Under the pieces are notes generated by a model. That model was not told the origin of the DNA. It saw only the letters and a program-made list of their open reading frames with translations, and ran no database searches. This document shows, piece by piece, positions 23,916 through 33,549 of a stretch of 41,196 nt of DNA. Each line of letters starts with the position of its first letter. Position 1 is the first letter of the stretch. The position numbers and the translations under genes are program-made. The stretch comes from SAR116 cluster bacterium AG-313-A07. Its GTDB lineage: Bacteria; Pseudomonadota; Alphaproteobacteria; Thalassobaculales; Thalassobaculaceae. The stretch is from NCBI GenBank assembly GCA_003284265.1, contig QBVV01000017.1:1-41196 (forward strand). Direction: 5' to 3'.

Positions 23916-25963
23916 TGAATGATTTCCATAACAATATCATTAGTATTATCTATCGAAACATTATAATTGGGTGGCACAAAAGTAGTTGAGCTCATCTCCT
24001 CAATGATAGCAGGCCCTTTCAACGAGTTTCCAATTGAAAGTTGATCTCGATTGTAGATCAACGCATTCTTCCAGCCAAAAAATGAACCGCAATATACTGA
24101 TCTTTGCGATGGTTGCGCGTTGTTGCTAGGTTCAAGGTTTTTGCGTATAGGCGGTTTGTTGTTTCTATCGATTGCTTCTATCCGGCAGTTTACTATTTCG
24201 ATAGCCCGGTTTGGGATATCGTAACCAAATTGGGCTTTGTGTTCTGTATCGAAAGCCTCCACAAACTGTTCTTGGGTAAGTTCTCTGGGAGATATAGTAG
24301 GGGAAACTCGTACTTCAAAACTCTGTCCTAAGTAACGCGCCTCAATGTAATATTTCACAACCTGTGAGTGTACGGGAATATTTTCTAATTTGAACCAATG
24401 ATCTGCTTTACAAGTGAGTTGTTTGAAAGCTGTAAGAGTTTTTTCCCAACCATTGTTTTCCAATGTAGCTAGAACCGTTTGCACAAAGTCAAAACTTCTG
24501 TCGGAAAGAAGAATACCGCGAGCACAAATAGTACCAGGGTTAGAGGGAATTACAATTACTCTTGAACCAACTTCTTCATTTACAACTGCTCCTAAAAGAG
24601 GGCCGGCGCCTCCATACGCAAATAGGGAAAAATCCATTGGATTCAGACCCTTGCTAGACGCTACTGATCTTATAGCTCTTGAAATTCCCGCGGCTGCAAT
24701 TTTCACAATTCCAGCCGCGGCGTCTTCAACTGATAGGCCAAGTGGTTTGGCTATCTTCTCTTTGAGGGTTAATTTTGCTGCGCTAACATCCATGGGAAGT
24801 TCTCCAGCAAGTAAAGCATTCGGATTTAATCTTCCCAGTATTAAATTGGCATCTGTGAGTGTTATATCTTGTCCACCTTTGTTATATGCGATTGGCCCGG
24901 GGTCGGCGCCAGCGCTTTGGGGACCAACCTTCAATGCGCCTCCATCGTCAATCCATGCAATACTTCCACCCCCAGCTCCAATGGCACTCACATCTATGGA
25001 GGGAGATTTTATTGGAAATCCGGCGATATTTCTTTCTATGGTAAAAAAGGGCTTCCCATCAAGTACTAGCGATACATCAGTACTCGTTCCACCAACATCA
25101 AATGCAATTAGGTTCTTTTGGTTTGCCTCGATACCAATGGCGGTTGCACCCACAACGCCAGCAGCGGGACCAGACAAACAGGTCTTTACTGGAAATTTTG
25201 TTGCCATCGGAATGGTTAGTAGTCCGCCGTTTGAATGGATTATATAAGGCGAGCACTTTACCCCAAGTCCAGCAATTCGCTCTTTTAATTTTTGGATATA
25301 CAACTGCATTCGAGGACCAACATATGTATTTACAGCCGTTGTAGAGGTCCGTTCATATTCCCTAAACTCTGGCAATACTTCACTGGATAAACTTAGGAAT
25401 GCATTTGGAAAACTATTTTTTATAATTTCTGCAGCTTTTATTTCGTGGTCTGCGTTTTTGTATGAATGTAGGAAGCAGATAGCAATCGCATCAATATCAT
25501 CTCTCATAAACTTTAAAGCGGCTTGTTCGACTGCTTCATGATCAAGGGGGAGTGTCACCATTCCATCTGCATCGATGCGTTCTGGGATTTCAACTCGGTG
25601 TGATCGTTTTGCTAATGGCTCGGGTCTTTTTATTTCATAATTATATAAATTAGGACGGGTTTGGCGGCCTATTTCCAGAACGTCTCGAAATCCTTTTGTT
25701 GTTATCAAGCCAATAGGCTTTGCGCGTCGTTCTAGTAACATATTCAGAGCTACGGTCGTTCCATGACCCAAGTACTGAATTGTAGATGGATCTATACTGT
25801 ATTTTTCTATAAGGTAAATAAGGCCGTTTCCAACAGCTTCTGCTGGCTCAGCCGGGGTAGACGGTGTCTTAAAATTGAATAAGTAATTTTTCTTTTCCTC
25901 AAATAATGTAAAGTCTGTGAATGTCCCTCCGACATCTACGCCTATCCTCCAAGAAGTATTCAA
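23912..25963 (-). CDS. hyuA: Hydantoinase A/oxoprolinase family protein
   Basis: This 683-residue ATP-binding subunit of a HyuAB-type enzyme has an actin/ASKHA fold. The N-terminal phosphate loop is GVDVGGTFTDF (about 8-18) and the second is AFDVGGTSTDVSL (about 289-301). GHGTTVALN and TCLSGPAAGVVGA are further family landmarks, and the C-terminus GPAIIEEMSSTTFVPP is typical. The start is TTG at 25963, supported by GGGTG seven bases upstream and by the normal N-terminus that follows. It overlaps hyuB by four bases and follows the nitronate-monooxygenase-like gene by 93 bases. The substrate may be a hydantoin, a lactam such as 5-oxoproline, or another cyclic amide. Confidence 0.93.
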   Translation of the reverse strand: MNTSWRIGVDVGGTFTDFTLFEEKKNYLFNFKTPSTPAEPAEAVGNGLIYLIEKYSIDPSTIQYLGHGTTVALNMLLERRAKPIGLITTKGFRDVLEIGRQTRPNLYNYEIKRPEPLAKRSHRVEIPERIDADGMVTLPLDHEAVEQAALKFMRDDIDAIAICFLHSYKNADHEIKAAEIIKNSFPNAFLSLSSEVLPEFREYERTSTTAVNTYVGPRMQLYIQKLKERIAGLGVKCSPYIIHSNGGLLTIPMATKFPVKTCLSGPAAGVVGATAIGIEANQKNLIAFDVGGTSTDVSLVLDGKPFFTIERNIAGFPIKSPSIDVSAIGAGGGSIAWIDDGGALKVGPQSAGADPGPIAYNKGGQDITLTDANLILGRLNPNALLAGELPMDVSAAKLTLKEKIAKPLGLSVEDAAAGIVKIAAAGISRAIRSVASSKGLNPMDFSLFAYGGAGPLLGAVVNEEVGSRVIVIPSNPGTICARGILLSDRSFDFVQTVLATLENNGWEKTLTAFKQLTCKADHWFKLENIPVHSQVVKYYIEARYLGQSFEVRVSPTISPRELTQEQFVEAFDTEHKAQFGYDIPNRAIEIVNCRIEAIDRNNKPPIRKNLEPSNNAQPSQRSVYCGSFFGWKNALIYNRDQLSIGNSLKGPAIIEEMSSTTFVPPNYNVSIDNTNDIVMEIIQ

Positions 25964-26056
25964 TGCACTACACCCTATAAAAATCAGTATTATTAACCTG
26001 ATCTATGATCGTCGGTTTTATGGCTTTTTAAAAGTTTAATTCATATGCATTCAAAT

Positions 26057-27193
26057 TTAATCTAGTGTATTTGCCAATCGATCTACTGACTCAGCAAAAT
26101 CCTCCATAAATTCATACACGACGGACCGCGTTGATTTCTCTTGGTTCATCAAACCTACCGCCTGTCCTACGTAGTATGTCGCTAGAGCAGCCGCACCTTC
26201 ATGTCCACTCGCGGCAAGGCGATCAATTTTGTCCATGGGAGGGCGTGACAGGATACCTTGCAAAGGCATGGGTAATGGATCAGGGGCTTCGTTTGCTTGC
26301 CAGGCATCTGTCCAGGCAGATTGTAATTGCCGTGTTGGCTTTCCCGTCCGACTTTTTGAACGGACAGTGTCCCGCGGTCCTGCCTCCAGCATCTTTTGTT
26401 TTACGATTGGTGTTGTTTCTGCCTCGGCCGTGGTAAGCCAAACAGATCCACACCAGGCTCCAGCGGCTCCCATAGCCATACATGCTGCCATTTGACGGCC
26501 CGTAGCAATACCGCCAGCAGCGAGGACGTGAATGTCTTTATAGCTTTTAACTGCCTCTATAACGTCGGGAACGACAACCAACGTAGAGATCTCACCGCAG
26601 TGACCACCTGCTTCGGTGCCAGAAACGATCAATATATCCACCCCTGCTTCGGCATGTTTTACGGCGTGTTCTCTCGCTCCCGTTAGAGCGCCAACAGCGA
26701 TATTGTTTTTACGACAACGATCAATTACGGATTGTGGGGGTACGCCTAAAGCATTTACAAATAACTTAATAGGATATTCGAGCGCAATATTTAAAAGGTC
26801 GCTTGCCCCTGCTTCTCGCATGTTATGCGTGTAGTCGACACCATATTCTCCTGACCATAGATCAGCTGTACCTATGTCATGGCTTTCGAGTAAACTATTA
26901 ATGTAGGCAATATGCTCTGGCGGAACCAACCGAATTAAATCTTCTGTGGTCATATCATTTTTACCCTTGTGATCCATCTTGGAAGGTATCAATAGGTCAA
27001 TGCCATATGGTTTTCCGTCGATATTCGCTTCAATCCAATCCAATTCAATTTTAAGGCTTTCTGGCGTATGACCTACCGCTCCTAGAACGCCAAAACCTCC
27101 AGCCTTAGAGACTTCGGTGACAACATTTCGGCAATGACTAAACGCAAATAGTGGAAATTGAATATCAAGTTTCTCGCAAAGTATTGATTTCAT
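26057..27193 (-). CDS. Nitronate monooxygenase-like FMN protein (second copy, different subfamily)
   Basis: This 378-residue FMN TIM-barrel protein has the catalytic-His segment SGTEAGGHCGEIS (His about 198), the phosphate-binding loop VLAAGGIATGRQMAACMAMG, and GAWCGSVWLTTAEAET. Its N-terminus (KLDIQFPLFAFSH and SKAGGFGVLGAVG) fits the family. It is clearly different from the protein at 17070 and carries a C-terminal extension of about 80 residues with LPMPLQGILSRPP and YYVGQAVGLM. GAGG lies eight bases before the ATG. It is the first gene of the hyuA-hyuB operon, suggesting it acts on the same compound or its product. True substrate unknown. Confidence 0.88.
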   Translation of the reverse strand: MKSILCEKLDIQFPLFAFSHCRNVVTEVSKAGGFGVLGAVGHTPESLKIELDWIEANIDGKPYGIDLLIPSKMDHKGKNDMTTEDLIRLVPPEHIAYINSLLESHDIGTADLWSGEYGVDYTHNMREAGASDLLNIALEYPIKLFVNALGVPPQSVIDRCRKNNIAVGALTGAREHAVKHAEAGVDILIVSGTEAGGHCGEISTLVVVPDVIEAVKSYKDIHVLAAGGIATGRQMAACMAMGAAGAWCGSVWLTTAEAETTPIVKQKMLEAGPRDTVRSKSRTGKPTRQLQSAWTDAWQANEAPDPLPMPLQGILSRPPMDKIDRLAASGHEGAAALATYYVGQAVGLMNQEKSTRSVVYEFMEDFAESVDRLANTLD

Positions 27194-27726
27194 AATTAAA
27201 GCCTCGATCCGCTATTAATTGGGTTCATGTTATCGGACGGTATTCGAATTTGACGCCATATCAGGATAAAGTTGATGATTGAGAAGGTAAAGCTAAACAC
27301 GTCTTATTTATGAGGTGCCGTTTATAAAGGGAGTTTGGGGTTTAGTCTTGAGACACATTCCTTTTTGTAAGTTAAGAGATGTTAGAAATTTAGCAATTAA
27401 TGTTCATAAAGAGAGTTATCTTTTCTGGTCTCTAAACATGAATATTAGATTTGGTTGATGATTTTTCTATCAAATTATTAATTTTTTCAAAAAGTTTTCC
27501 AATCCTTTAATTGTTAGGAAAAAAGAGTTTCGTCGTAAGCAACAGGCATTTTGCTTTAGGTGTTTTTGCATTATTCAGAAATTATTAAAATAAACACCTC
27601 CTATCGATTAATTGCGCTTGACACTCAATTAATGAATTATTATTACCATTTTTTTATTAAGTAGATAATAAAATAACCTTAAATGTGTAAAAGTTAGTTG
27701 TTTGAACTGAAAAGAGTGGACCTTTA
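27194..27726. other. Long AT-rich intergenic region between nitronate-monooxygenase-like gene and glcB
   Basis: These 533 bases hold divergent promoters. A near-consensus sigma70 promoter for glcB is listed separately. The rest is very AT-rich, with no open frame of note and no clear repeat or hairpin. Confidence 0.6.
27618..27646 (+). promoter_or_regulatory. Sigma70-like promoter for malate synthase G
   Basis: TTGACA (27618-27623) is a perfect -35 box. After 17 bases comes TATTAC (27641-27646), a fair -10 box; an overlapping TATTAT at 27638 gives a shorter spacer of 14. The expected start point is near 27653, leaving a leader of about 74 bases before the GTG start. It is the best promoter match I saw in the window. 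Confidence 0.6.
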
Positions 27727-29898
27727 GTGACAAAAAGTGAGTTTATAATTAAAAAGAATTTGCGGGTAGCAAAACCTCTTTGTGATTTTCTAGAGATGGA
27801 AGCTCTTCCAGGGTCAGGAGTGGATACGGATATTTTCTGGGAAGGATTTTCTAACCTTGTGGGAACTTATGGCCCCATTAATAAGAAGTTATTAGAGAAG
27901 AGAGCGTTCCTGCAAAAAAAAATTAATGCTTGGCACCAAAAGCAAAATGGGAAGAAAATAGATCTTCCTGAGTATCAAGGTTTTCTTAGAAATATTGGGT
28001 ATTTGTTACCAGAGAAGGACGACTTCGAGATTGAAACAGTTAATGTTGATCCTGAAATTGGTGTGATACCCGGCCCTCAGCTTGTAGTCCCAATTACCAA
28101 CGCGCGTTACACGATTAATGCTGTTAATGCTCGTTGGGGTAGCTTATACGATGCCGTTTATGGTTCTGATGTATTGGGCGATACCGCGAGCTCCAGTGTA
28201 TATAGCTCCGAGAGGGGAGCGCGTGTTGTAGCATTTTCCAAGGCGCATCTTGATAGGTTTGCTCCGTTGGTTGACTGCAATTGGTCTCAGGTAAGTAAAA
28301 TATTTATAGTTGATAATTCGCTATCTCTGTTCTCCGGCGACAAAAAAGTTGAACTATTAGACCAGTCGCAGTTTGTTGGATATCGATCCAATAGTAGTGG
28401 AGTATTGACTGAACTCGTTTTGATCAGGAACAGATTACATTGCCGTATCATTATTGATTCCAATAATATTATTGGAAAGGCCGATCAGGCAAATATTTGT
28501 GATGTTCAGATTGAGGCAGCGCTCACTACAATAGTTGACTGCGAGGATAGTGTAGCAACAGTGGACGCTGAAGATAAGGTTTTGGCTTATCGAAATTGGT
28601 TGGGTTTGATGAAGGGTAATTTATCGGCCAGCTTTAACAAAGCGGGGGCCACTGTAAATAGGAATTTGAACTCCGATATTGAAATAATAACCCCAACCGG
28701 TGTGCCGCTAATTCTAAAAGGCAGATCATTACTACTCATCCGAAATGTAGGACACTTAATGACTACGCCGAGCGTTTTGAATGAAAAAGGTGATGAGATT
28801 GGTGAAGGGTTGATGGATGCGGTTTGTACAGTTTTAATTGCTCAACACGATATAAAACGCCAATCAGGAATTAAAAATTCAACCACGGGTTCGATATATA
28901 TTGTCAAACCTAAAATGCATGGTCCTGAGGAGGTAAGATTCGCAAATGATGTTTTTAGTGAAATCGAGAAGTTTCTCCAAATAACACCAAATACAATTAA
29001 AATGGGCATAATGGATGAGGAAAGACGTACGAGCATTAATCTCAAAGAATGTATACGCGAAGCCAAACTGCGCATCGCTTTTATTAATACTGGGTTTTTG
29101 GATAGAACCGGGGACGAAATTCATACTTCAATGGAAGCGGGGCCCATGCTTCCAAAGAATGATATGAAGTTAACCAAGTGGATTAAAGCTTACGAGAATA
29201 GAAACGTCGATATTGGATTAGCGTGTGGTCTTCAAGGCAAGGCTCAGATAGGAAAGGGAATGTGGGCTATGCCTGATTTGATGGCCGATATGTTGGAGCA
29301 AAAGATAGACCACCCAAAATCTGGAGCGAATTGTGCTTGGGTGCCAAGCCCTACTGCGGCAACTATTCATGCCCTCCATTATCACTCAGTAAATGTTACG
29401 GAAATTCAATCCGAAATTAAGAAAGAGTATCCAAGAACATCGTTAAATGACCTTCTCAGTATTCCTTTATTAACAGAACGTATTTTAACTGAAGATGAGA
29501 AAATAAATGAAATCAGAAATAATGCTCAAGGTATTCTTGGCTATGTTGTTCGTTGGGTTGATCAAGGTATAGGTTGCTCAAAAGTTCCAGATATAAACAA
29601 TACGGGATTGATGGAAGATAGAGCGACCTGCCGTATTTCCTCTCAAGCACTCGCCAATTGGATCCGCCATGGTGTGACATCCAAACATGAGGTAGAAGGA
29701 ATTTTGCGAGAAATGGCTATTCTTGTCGACGAGCAAAACAATTTGGATACAGAGTACACCCGAATGTCGCCAGAGTATAACACTAATGCTTTTTACGCCG
29801 CTTGTGATCTGATTTTTTCTGGGATGGAGCAACCGTCTGGATATACCGAACCAATTTTACATTCTAGGCGGAGTCGTCAAAAAGGTGTCGAACATTAA
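27727..29898 (+). CDS. glcB: Malate synthase G
   Basis: This enzyme condenses glyoxylate with acetyl-CoA to malate, in glyoxylate and glycolate assimilation, in the cytoplasm. Its 723 residues equal the usual length of isoform G. Strong landmarks are ITNARYTINAVNARWGSLYD, the long central block around MGIMDEERRTSINLKECI, IAFINTGFLDRTGDEIHTSM, GKGMWAMPDLM, and NCAWVPSPTAATIHALHYH. The start is GTG at 27727, with a weak purine-rich ribosome-binding site upstream. It has its own promoter and is followed after 104 bases by an FAD amine oxidase gene. No isocitrate lyase is in the window, so glyoxylate may come from another route. Confidence 0.96.
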   Translation: MTKSEFIIKKNLRVAKPLCDFLEMEALPGSGVDTDIFWEGFSNLVGTYGPINKKLLEKRAFLQKKINAWHQKQNGKKIDLPEYQGFLRNIGYLLPEKDDFEIETVNVDPEIGVIPGPQLVVPITNARYTINAVNARWGSLYDAVYGSDVLGDTASSSVYSSERGARVVAFSKAHLDRFAPLVDCNWSQVSKIFIVDNSLSLFSGDKKVELLDQSQFVGYRSNSSGVLTELVLIRNRLHCRIIIDSNNIIGKADQANICDVQIEAALTTIVDCEDSVATVDAEDKVLAYRNWLGLMKGNLSASFNKAGATVNRNLNSDIEIITPTGVPLILKGRSLLLIRNVGHLMTTPSVLNEKGDEIGEGLMDAVCTVLIAQHDIKRQSGIKNSTTGSIYIVKPKMHGPEEVRFANDVFSEIEKFLQITPNTIKMGIMDEERRTSINLKECIREAKLRIAFINTGFLDRTGDEIHTSMEAGPMLPKNDMKLTKWIKAYENRNVDIGLACGLQGKAQIGKGMWAMPDLMADMLEQKIDHPKSGANCAWVPSPTAATIHALHYHSVNVTEIQSEIKKEYPRTSLNDLLSIPLLTERILTEDEKINEIRNNAQGILGYVVRWVDQGIGCSKVPDINNTGLMEDRATCRISSQALANWIRHGVTSKHEVEGILREMAILVDEQNNLDTEYTRMSPEYNTNAFYAACDLIFSGMEQPSGYTEPILHSRRSRQKGVEH

Positions 29899-30002
29899 GG
29901 TTATGTTTGCTTAAACTTCAATGAATTTATCTGGAGCAACCTCACCTTTGGGTATTTTCATCTGGAATGGCTAACCAAGCTTGGGGATAAAATGGATTTA
30001 CT

Positions 30003-31118
30003 ATGCACAAAATTATAGTAGTTGGCTGCGGGTTGTTTGGAAGTGCGGCGACCCGCCATTTGGCGGAACAAACTGATGGTGTAGCGTGCATTGGGCCCAA
30101 GGAACCCGAAAATCGTAGGGGGCACAATGGAGTTTTCGGTAGTCACTATGACGAAGGTCGTATGACCAGGATCGTTGACCCAATAACAGAATGGGCTGTC
30201 TCAGCGAAAAACTCGATAGAGCGCTACTCTGATATTGAAAACCGCAGTGGTATTAAGTTTTTTAGTCCGTCAGGTTATCTTGGTATAGGCGAGCCTAGTT
30301 CAGATTATAACGCGCGGTGCGCCGCAACTGGCGCAACAATCGGAGTAAAAACTTCTAAACTCACCGCAACCGACATTCATTCTAGATTTCCATTCCTTTC
30401 AGTTAGTGATAATGCTGATGGACTATTAGAAACCAAAACTGCAGGACATATAAGTCCTCGTGCAATGGTCAAAGCACAGAGTAAACTTGCTGAGAAAGCA
30501 GGGGCTGAGTTAATTTCGGACGAGGTTGCCAAGATCAATAAAGGTGGGAGTAGTATTGAGATTGAACTCGTATCTGGAGAAAGTTTAAAAGGGGAAAAGG
30601 TCCTCGTTACAACTGGAGGATTTACATCTGCATGCGGTTTGAGCCCGGTCAATTTGAATCTTCGGGTCTTTGGTCGAACTGTCGTTTTGGCGAAAATCGA
30701 GGGCTCATTGACCAAAGAACTCTCAGAGATGCCAACAATTATTCACGCTATTAGCGGTGCGTATATTTTGCCTCCGATTGAATATCCTGATGGAAATAAA
30801 TATTTAAAAATAGGTATCGGAACTGATGCCGATGCCACGTTTGAAAAATTGGAGGATCTTAAAGCGTGGTTCAAAGGAAAAGGTTCTACCGAAAATAGAT
30901 TGGAATTTACCGAATTTATAAAGCAGCTCATCCCTAGTTTAAATCATTGCAATGACTGGCATAGTGACACTTGCATCGTTACCCAAACTCAAAGTGGATT
31001 GCCAATTATAGAGTATGTCGATGAAGAAAAAATAGCCGTTGCCGTCGGTGGTAATGGAAAAGGTGCTAAAGGTGCTGATGAGTGGGGTAAAATAGCGGCC
31101 AACCTAATTAATCCGTGA
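30003..31118 (+). CDS. FAD-dependent amine oxidase, monomeric sarcosine oxidase/MTOX-like (DAO fold)
   Basis: This 371-residue flavoprotein likely oxidises a secondary amine or N-methyl amino acid. The N-terminal FAD motif is IIVVGCGLFGSAATRHLAE (about 4-22). The C-terminal region has Cys324 in DTCIVTQT, followed by an acidic strand and VAVGGNGKGAKGADEWGK. In monomeric sarcosine oxidase the matching Cys binds FAD covalently, and the following glycine-rich segment lines the flavin. The substrate-side basic motif HYDEGRMTRIVDP also fits the family. It follows glcB by 104 bases on the same strand and may share its transcript. Substrates such as sarcosine or other N-alkyl amino acids are possible; none is proven. 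Confidence 0.85.
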   Translation: MHKIIVVGCGLFGSAATRHLAEQTDGVACIGPKEPENRRGHNGVFGSHYDEGRMTRIVDPITEWAVSAKNSIERYSDIENRSGIKFFSPSGYLGIGEPSSDYNARCAATGATIGVKTSKLTATDIHSRFPFLSVSDNADGLLETKTAGHISPRAMVKAQSKLAEKAGAELISDEVAKINKGGSSIEIELVSGESLKGEKVLVTTGGFTSACGLSPVNLNLRVFGRTVVLAKIEGSLTKELSEMPTIIHAISGAYILPPIEYPDGNKYLKIGIGTDADATFEKLEDLKAWFKGKGSTENRLEFTEFIKQLIPSLNHCNDWHSDTCIVTQTQSGLPIIEYVDEEKIAVAVGGNGKGAKGADEWGKIAANLINP

Positions 31119-31630
31119 TATTATCAAGTGAAAAACAGAATGAGTTAGGTCATCTAACGTGATAATGTTTTACTCTATGAAGCCTAGTGGAAAAGCTAAA
31201 GATTCAAAATAGAAGGTTTTAGCGCAGCGTTCTGGTCTCAAACTTTTGGATCGACACTAAAATAATCTATTGAGAACGCAGTTATTTTTACCATGAAATC
31301 GATAGAGGACATGTTCCGTAAGAAGATGATTTACTCCGGCTTGGCGTGAAATGTGAGGCAAAACGGAAATATTTCAAACTAACGAAACCGATAAACTTTT
31401 TGTGCTAATAAGCTCAACAGCAAAAAAGCCAAAGGCATTTGTTTTAAAATGGGACTGAATTTTTCTACGGATTTCAATGTTTCTTCCCAGGTTAATATAT
31501 TAGTGAGAAACTCTCATACCCGCGGCTCAGAGTTTAAGGTCGAAAATGGCTCAATATATTTTTATTTCCTATTTTTAACATAAGCCTAGATGTATGGAGT
31601 TGATTGATGCCTTATCCATGTGGGTCACGA
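31119..31630. other. Intergenic region between convergent amine oxidase and RraA-like genes
   Basis: These 512 bases lie between two gene ends, so no promoter is required. I see only a frame of about 18 codons starting near 31293 and other broken frames, which may be gene debris but match nothing I know. No hairpin with a T-tract is clear. Confidence 0.5.
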
Positions 31631-32338
31631 TTAAGAGTTTTTCCTGCGCCATTCTTTATATTTAGATATGTTCGTCTCATCCGGTGGATAATATCCTGGG
31701 ATTGGGGCGCCATTTTTTACTTGGCTTAATATAAATTCTTCATGTGTTTCTTGCTCAAGTCCGTCCCTTGCAACTTCCTCAGCAATATTTTTTGGTACGA
31801 CTACAACACCATCATTATCGGCTATAATCCAATCCTCAGGAATAACCGCTACTCCCCCGCAACCTATGGGTACATTTAATTCGCCATCAGATAGATTAGC
31901 AATAGACGCTGGTGCGGCTGCTCCAGGGCACCAAACTGGCAAACCAGAAGCAAGTACGCCATCGGCATCTCGCACATTTGCATCGCTGACTAAACCTGCT
32001 ACTCCTCTAACCTGAAGTCTTGTGGCAAGAATATCCCCAATAGCTGCGCCATCTAGGCGGCCAAGTGCATCCACAACCAAGACATGGCCAGGGGGGCATT
32101 CCTCGATCGCTCTCCGTTGGGCTAAGTCAGTGCGCTTCAAGATTTCAGGACCATTTAAATCTTCCCGACCAGGGAGAAACCGCAGTGTATAGGCAGGGCC
32201 AGCAATCCGGTCTTGATTTAGCCCAAGAGGCTTTGGTCCATACATCCAAATGGATTTTATACCCCGCTTCAACAATTGCATTGTTAGTGTTGCTGTCGAT
32301 ATCTTTTTAAACTTTGCCGCAAGATTTGTTTCAGTCAT
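31631..32338 (-). CDS. RraA-like class II aldolase/decarboxylase (HMG/CHA aldolase type)
   Basis: This 235-residue member of the RraA fold family has a metal/substrate motif D-x20-R-D: Asp102 in AAIGDILATR, then Arg123-Asp124 in DANVRDADG. That motif marks 4-hydroxy-4-methyl-2-oxoglutarate and 4-carboxy-4-hydroxy-2-oxoadipate aldolases and oxaloacetate decarboxylases, and it is lacking in RNase-E-regulating RraA. So a pyruvate-forming lyase or decarboxylase is more likely than RNase regulation. GPAYTLRF and a C-terminal DNDGVVVVPKN also fit. GGAG sits six bases before the ATG. It follows the ureohydrolase by 77 bases on the same strand and probably shares its operon. Confidence 0.87.
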   Translation of the reverse strand: MTETNLAAKFKKISTATLTMQLLKRGIKSIWMYGPKPLGLNQDRIAGPAYTLRFLPGREDLNGPEILKRTDLAQRRAIEECPPGHVLVVDALGRLDGAAIGDILATRLQVRGVAGLVSDANVRDADGVLASGLPVWCPGAAAPASIANLSDGELNVPIGCGGVAVIPEDWIIADNDGVVVVPKNIAEEVARDGLEQETHEEFILSQVKNGAPIPGYYPPDETNISKYKEWRRKNS

Positions 32339-32415
32339 CTACCACTCCCAAGAATTTAGTTTCCTTAATAGATAAAAGTGAAATATTTTAGACACTGATA
32401 TGCTATCTACTCCAA

Positions 32416-33366
32416 TTACTTTTTGAGCGCCTCTCTCATTACCAACGCAACTATGAAGCGTCCCACACCTATCATAGAGATTTGGTTTAAATCATTTTTT
32501 GGCGATAGTTCGACAACATTAAGCCCGATGATAGGACCTTTTTCTGAAATTCCATCCAATAAATCAATAAGCTGCCACCATAGCAAACCGCCAGGCGCTA
32601 GAGCAACAGTGCCTGGCATCACAGATGGATCTAGGCCATCAACATCAAGGGTAATAAAAAACTTAACGTCCTTTGGTAAAGCTTTAATTACCCGTTCGAT
32701 TCCTTGAGCATGAACCTGACGGGCGGTATGGATATCAGCTCCCCATTTCCTCGCAACTTTAACTTCTTCTTCTGTTGAACTCCCGAAAGAACGGATTCCA
32801 ATTTGATGAATACTCGAGACATGGGACAGTTCCGAAGCTCGCCGCATCGGACTTGAGTATCCATCTTTTTCTCCATAGCGTTCGCTCTTCCAGTCGAGAT
32901 GCGCGTCGATTTGAATAAGCGCTATACTTCCAGCCACATCCAATCCTCGTAATACTGGATTAGTGATGCCATCATCTCCACCTATGGTAACGGGAATAAT
33001 GCCTTTTGTGACAGCGTATCGTACCGCTTCCTCTCCTTGTAAATAGTGTGCAGAAACATCATTATTAACTAAAGGAATGTCTCCTCCGTCAACGAAATTT
33101 ATGCCGTTTGCAAGTGAACGTGTGTCTTCGTAATCCATATTTATCGAAGCGTGCTCAACTATAATGCGATCTGATGCTGATCTTAATGCGAATGGTGCAA
33201 GACTTTGGTCGTTTGGAAAATTATTTTGTAAATAAGGCTTTCCGAATGGGACGCCAAAAATAACGGCATCGGCCGATAAATCTCGCCAGTTGGTGCAAAC
33301 TGGCAAATTGATAAAACTTTGTGGTTCGGGCACCAGGGTCTTCGGCGCTAGGATTGGTTTATTCAT
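32416..33366 (-). CDS. Ureohydrolase (agmatinase/arginase family)
   Basis: This 316-residue hydrolase would release urea from a guanidino compound using a binuclear Mn centre. Metal-ligand motifs are IQIDAHLDWK (Asp154, His156, Asp158) and ITLDVDGLDPSVMPGT (Asp241, Asp243), with VVELSP near the end. The first ligand motif, usually GGDHS, reads GGDDG, so Asp132 replaces the expected His. This may alter the metal site or mark a subfamily with a different substrate, such as guanidinobutyrate-like acids. AAGGA lies about ten bases before the ATG. The gene is divergent from the TAXI-TRAP transporter and upstream of the RraA-like gene, suggesting a common substrate pathway. Confidence 0.88.
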   Translation of the reverse strand: MNKPILAPKTLVPEPQSFINLPVCTNWRDLSADAVIFGVPFGKPYLQNNFPNDQSLAPFALRSASDRIIVEHASINMDYEDTRSLANGINFVDGGDIPLVNNDVSAHYLQGEEAVRYAVTKGIIPVTIGGDDGITNPVLRGLDVAGSIALIQIDAHLDWKSERYGEKDGYSSPMRRASELSHVSSIHQIGIRSFGSSTEEEVKVARKWGADIHTARQVHAQGIERVIKALPKDVKFFITLDVDGLDPSVMPGTVALAPGGLLWWQLIDLLDGISEKGPIIGLNVVELSPKNDLNQISMIGVGRFIVALVMREALKK

Positions 33367-33549
33367 TTTTATTTCTTCCTTCTCACCTTTAAAAAGGTTT
33401 CAAGGTTCATTTAACTATCTAGAATAGATGAGTATATAGAAAACATTTTAGCGTGGCGTATTAATTGAGTTTGTAATTTTAAAACAAATAAAAACGAAGA
33501 CTCTTGATGCGCTAAAAATAAATTATTTTTTTACGCATTTTTATTTGCG

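Noticed and set aside
24414-25247. Long plus-strand open frame of 277 codons inside hyuA
   Set aside because: It is antisense to a strongly recognised hyuA, and its low-complexity Pro/Ala/Ser-rich product has no domain. It is a shadow frame.
22197-25963. Calling hyuAB an acetone or acetophenone carboxylase
   Set aside because: The small third subunit expected for acetone carboxylase is absent. The general hydantoinase/oxoprolinase label is safer.
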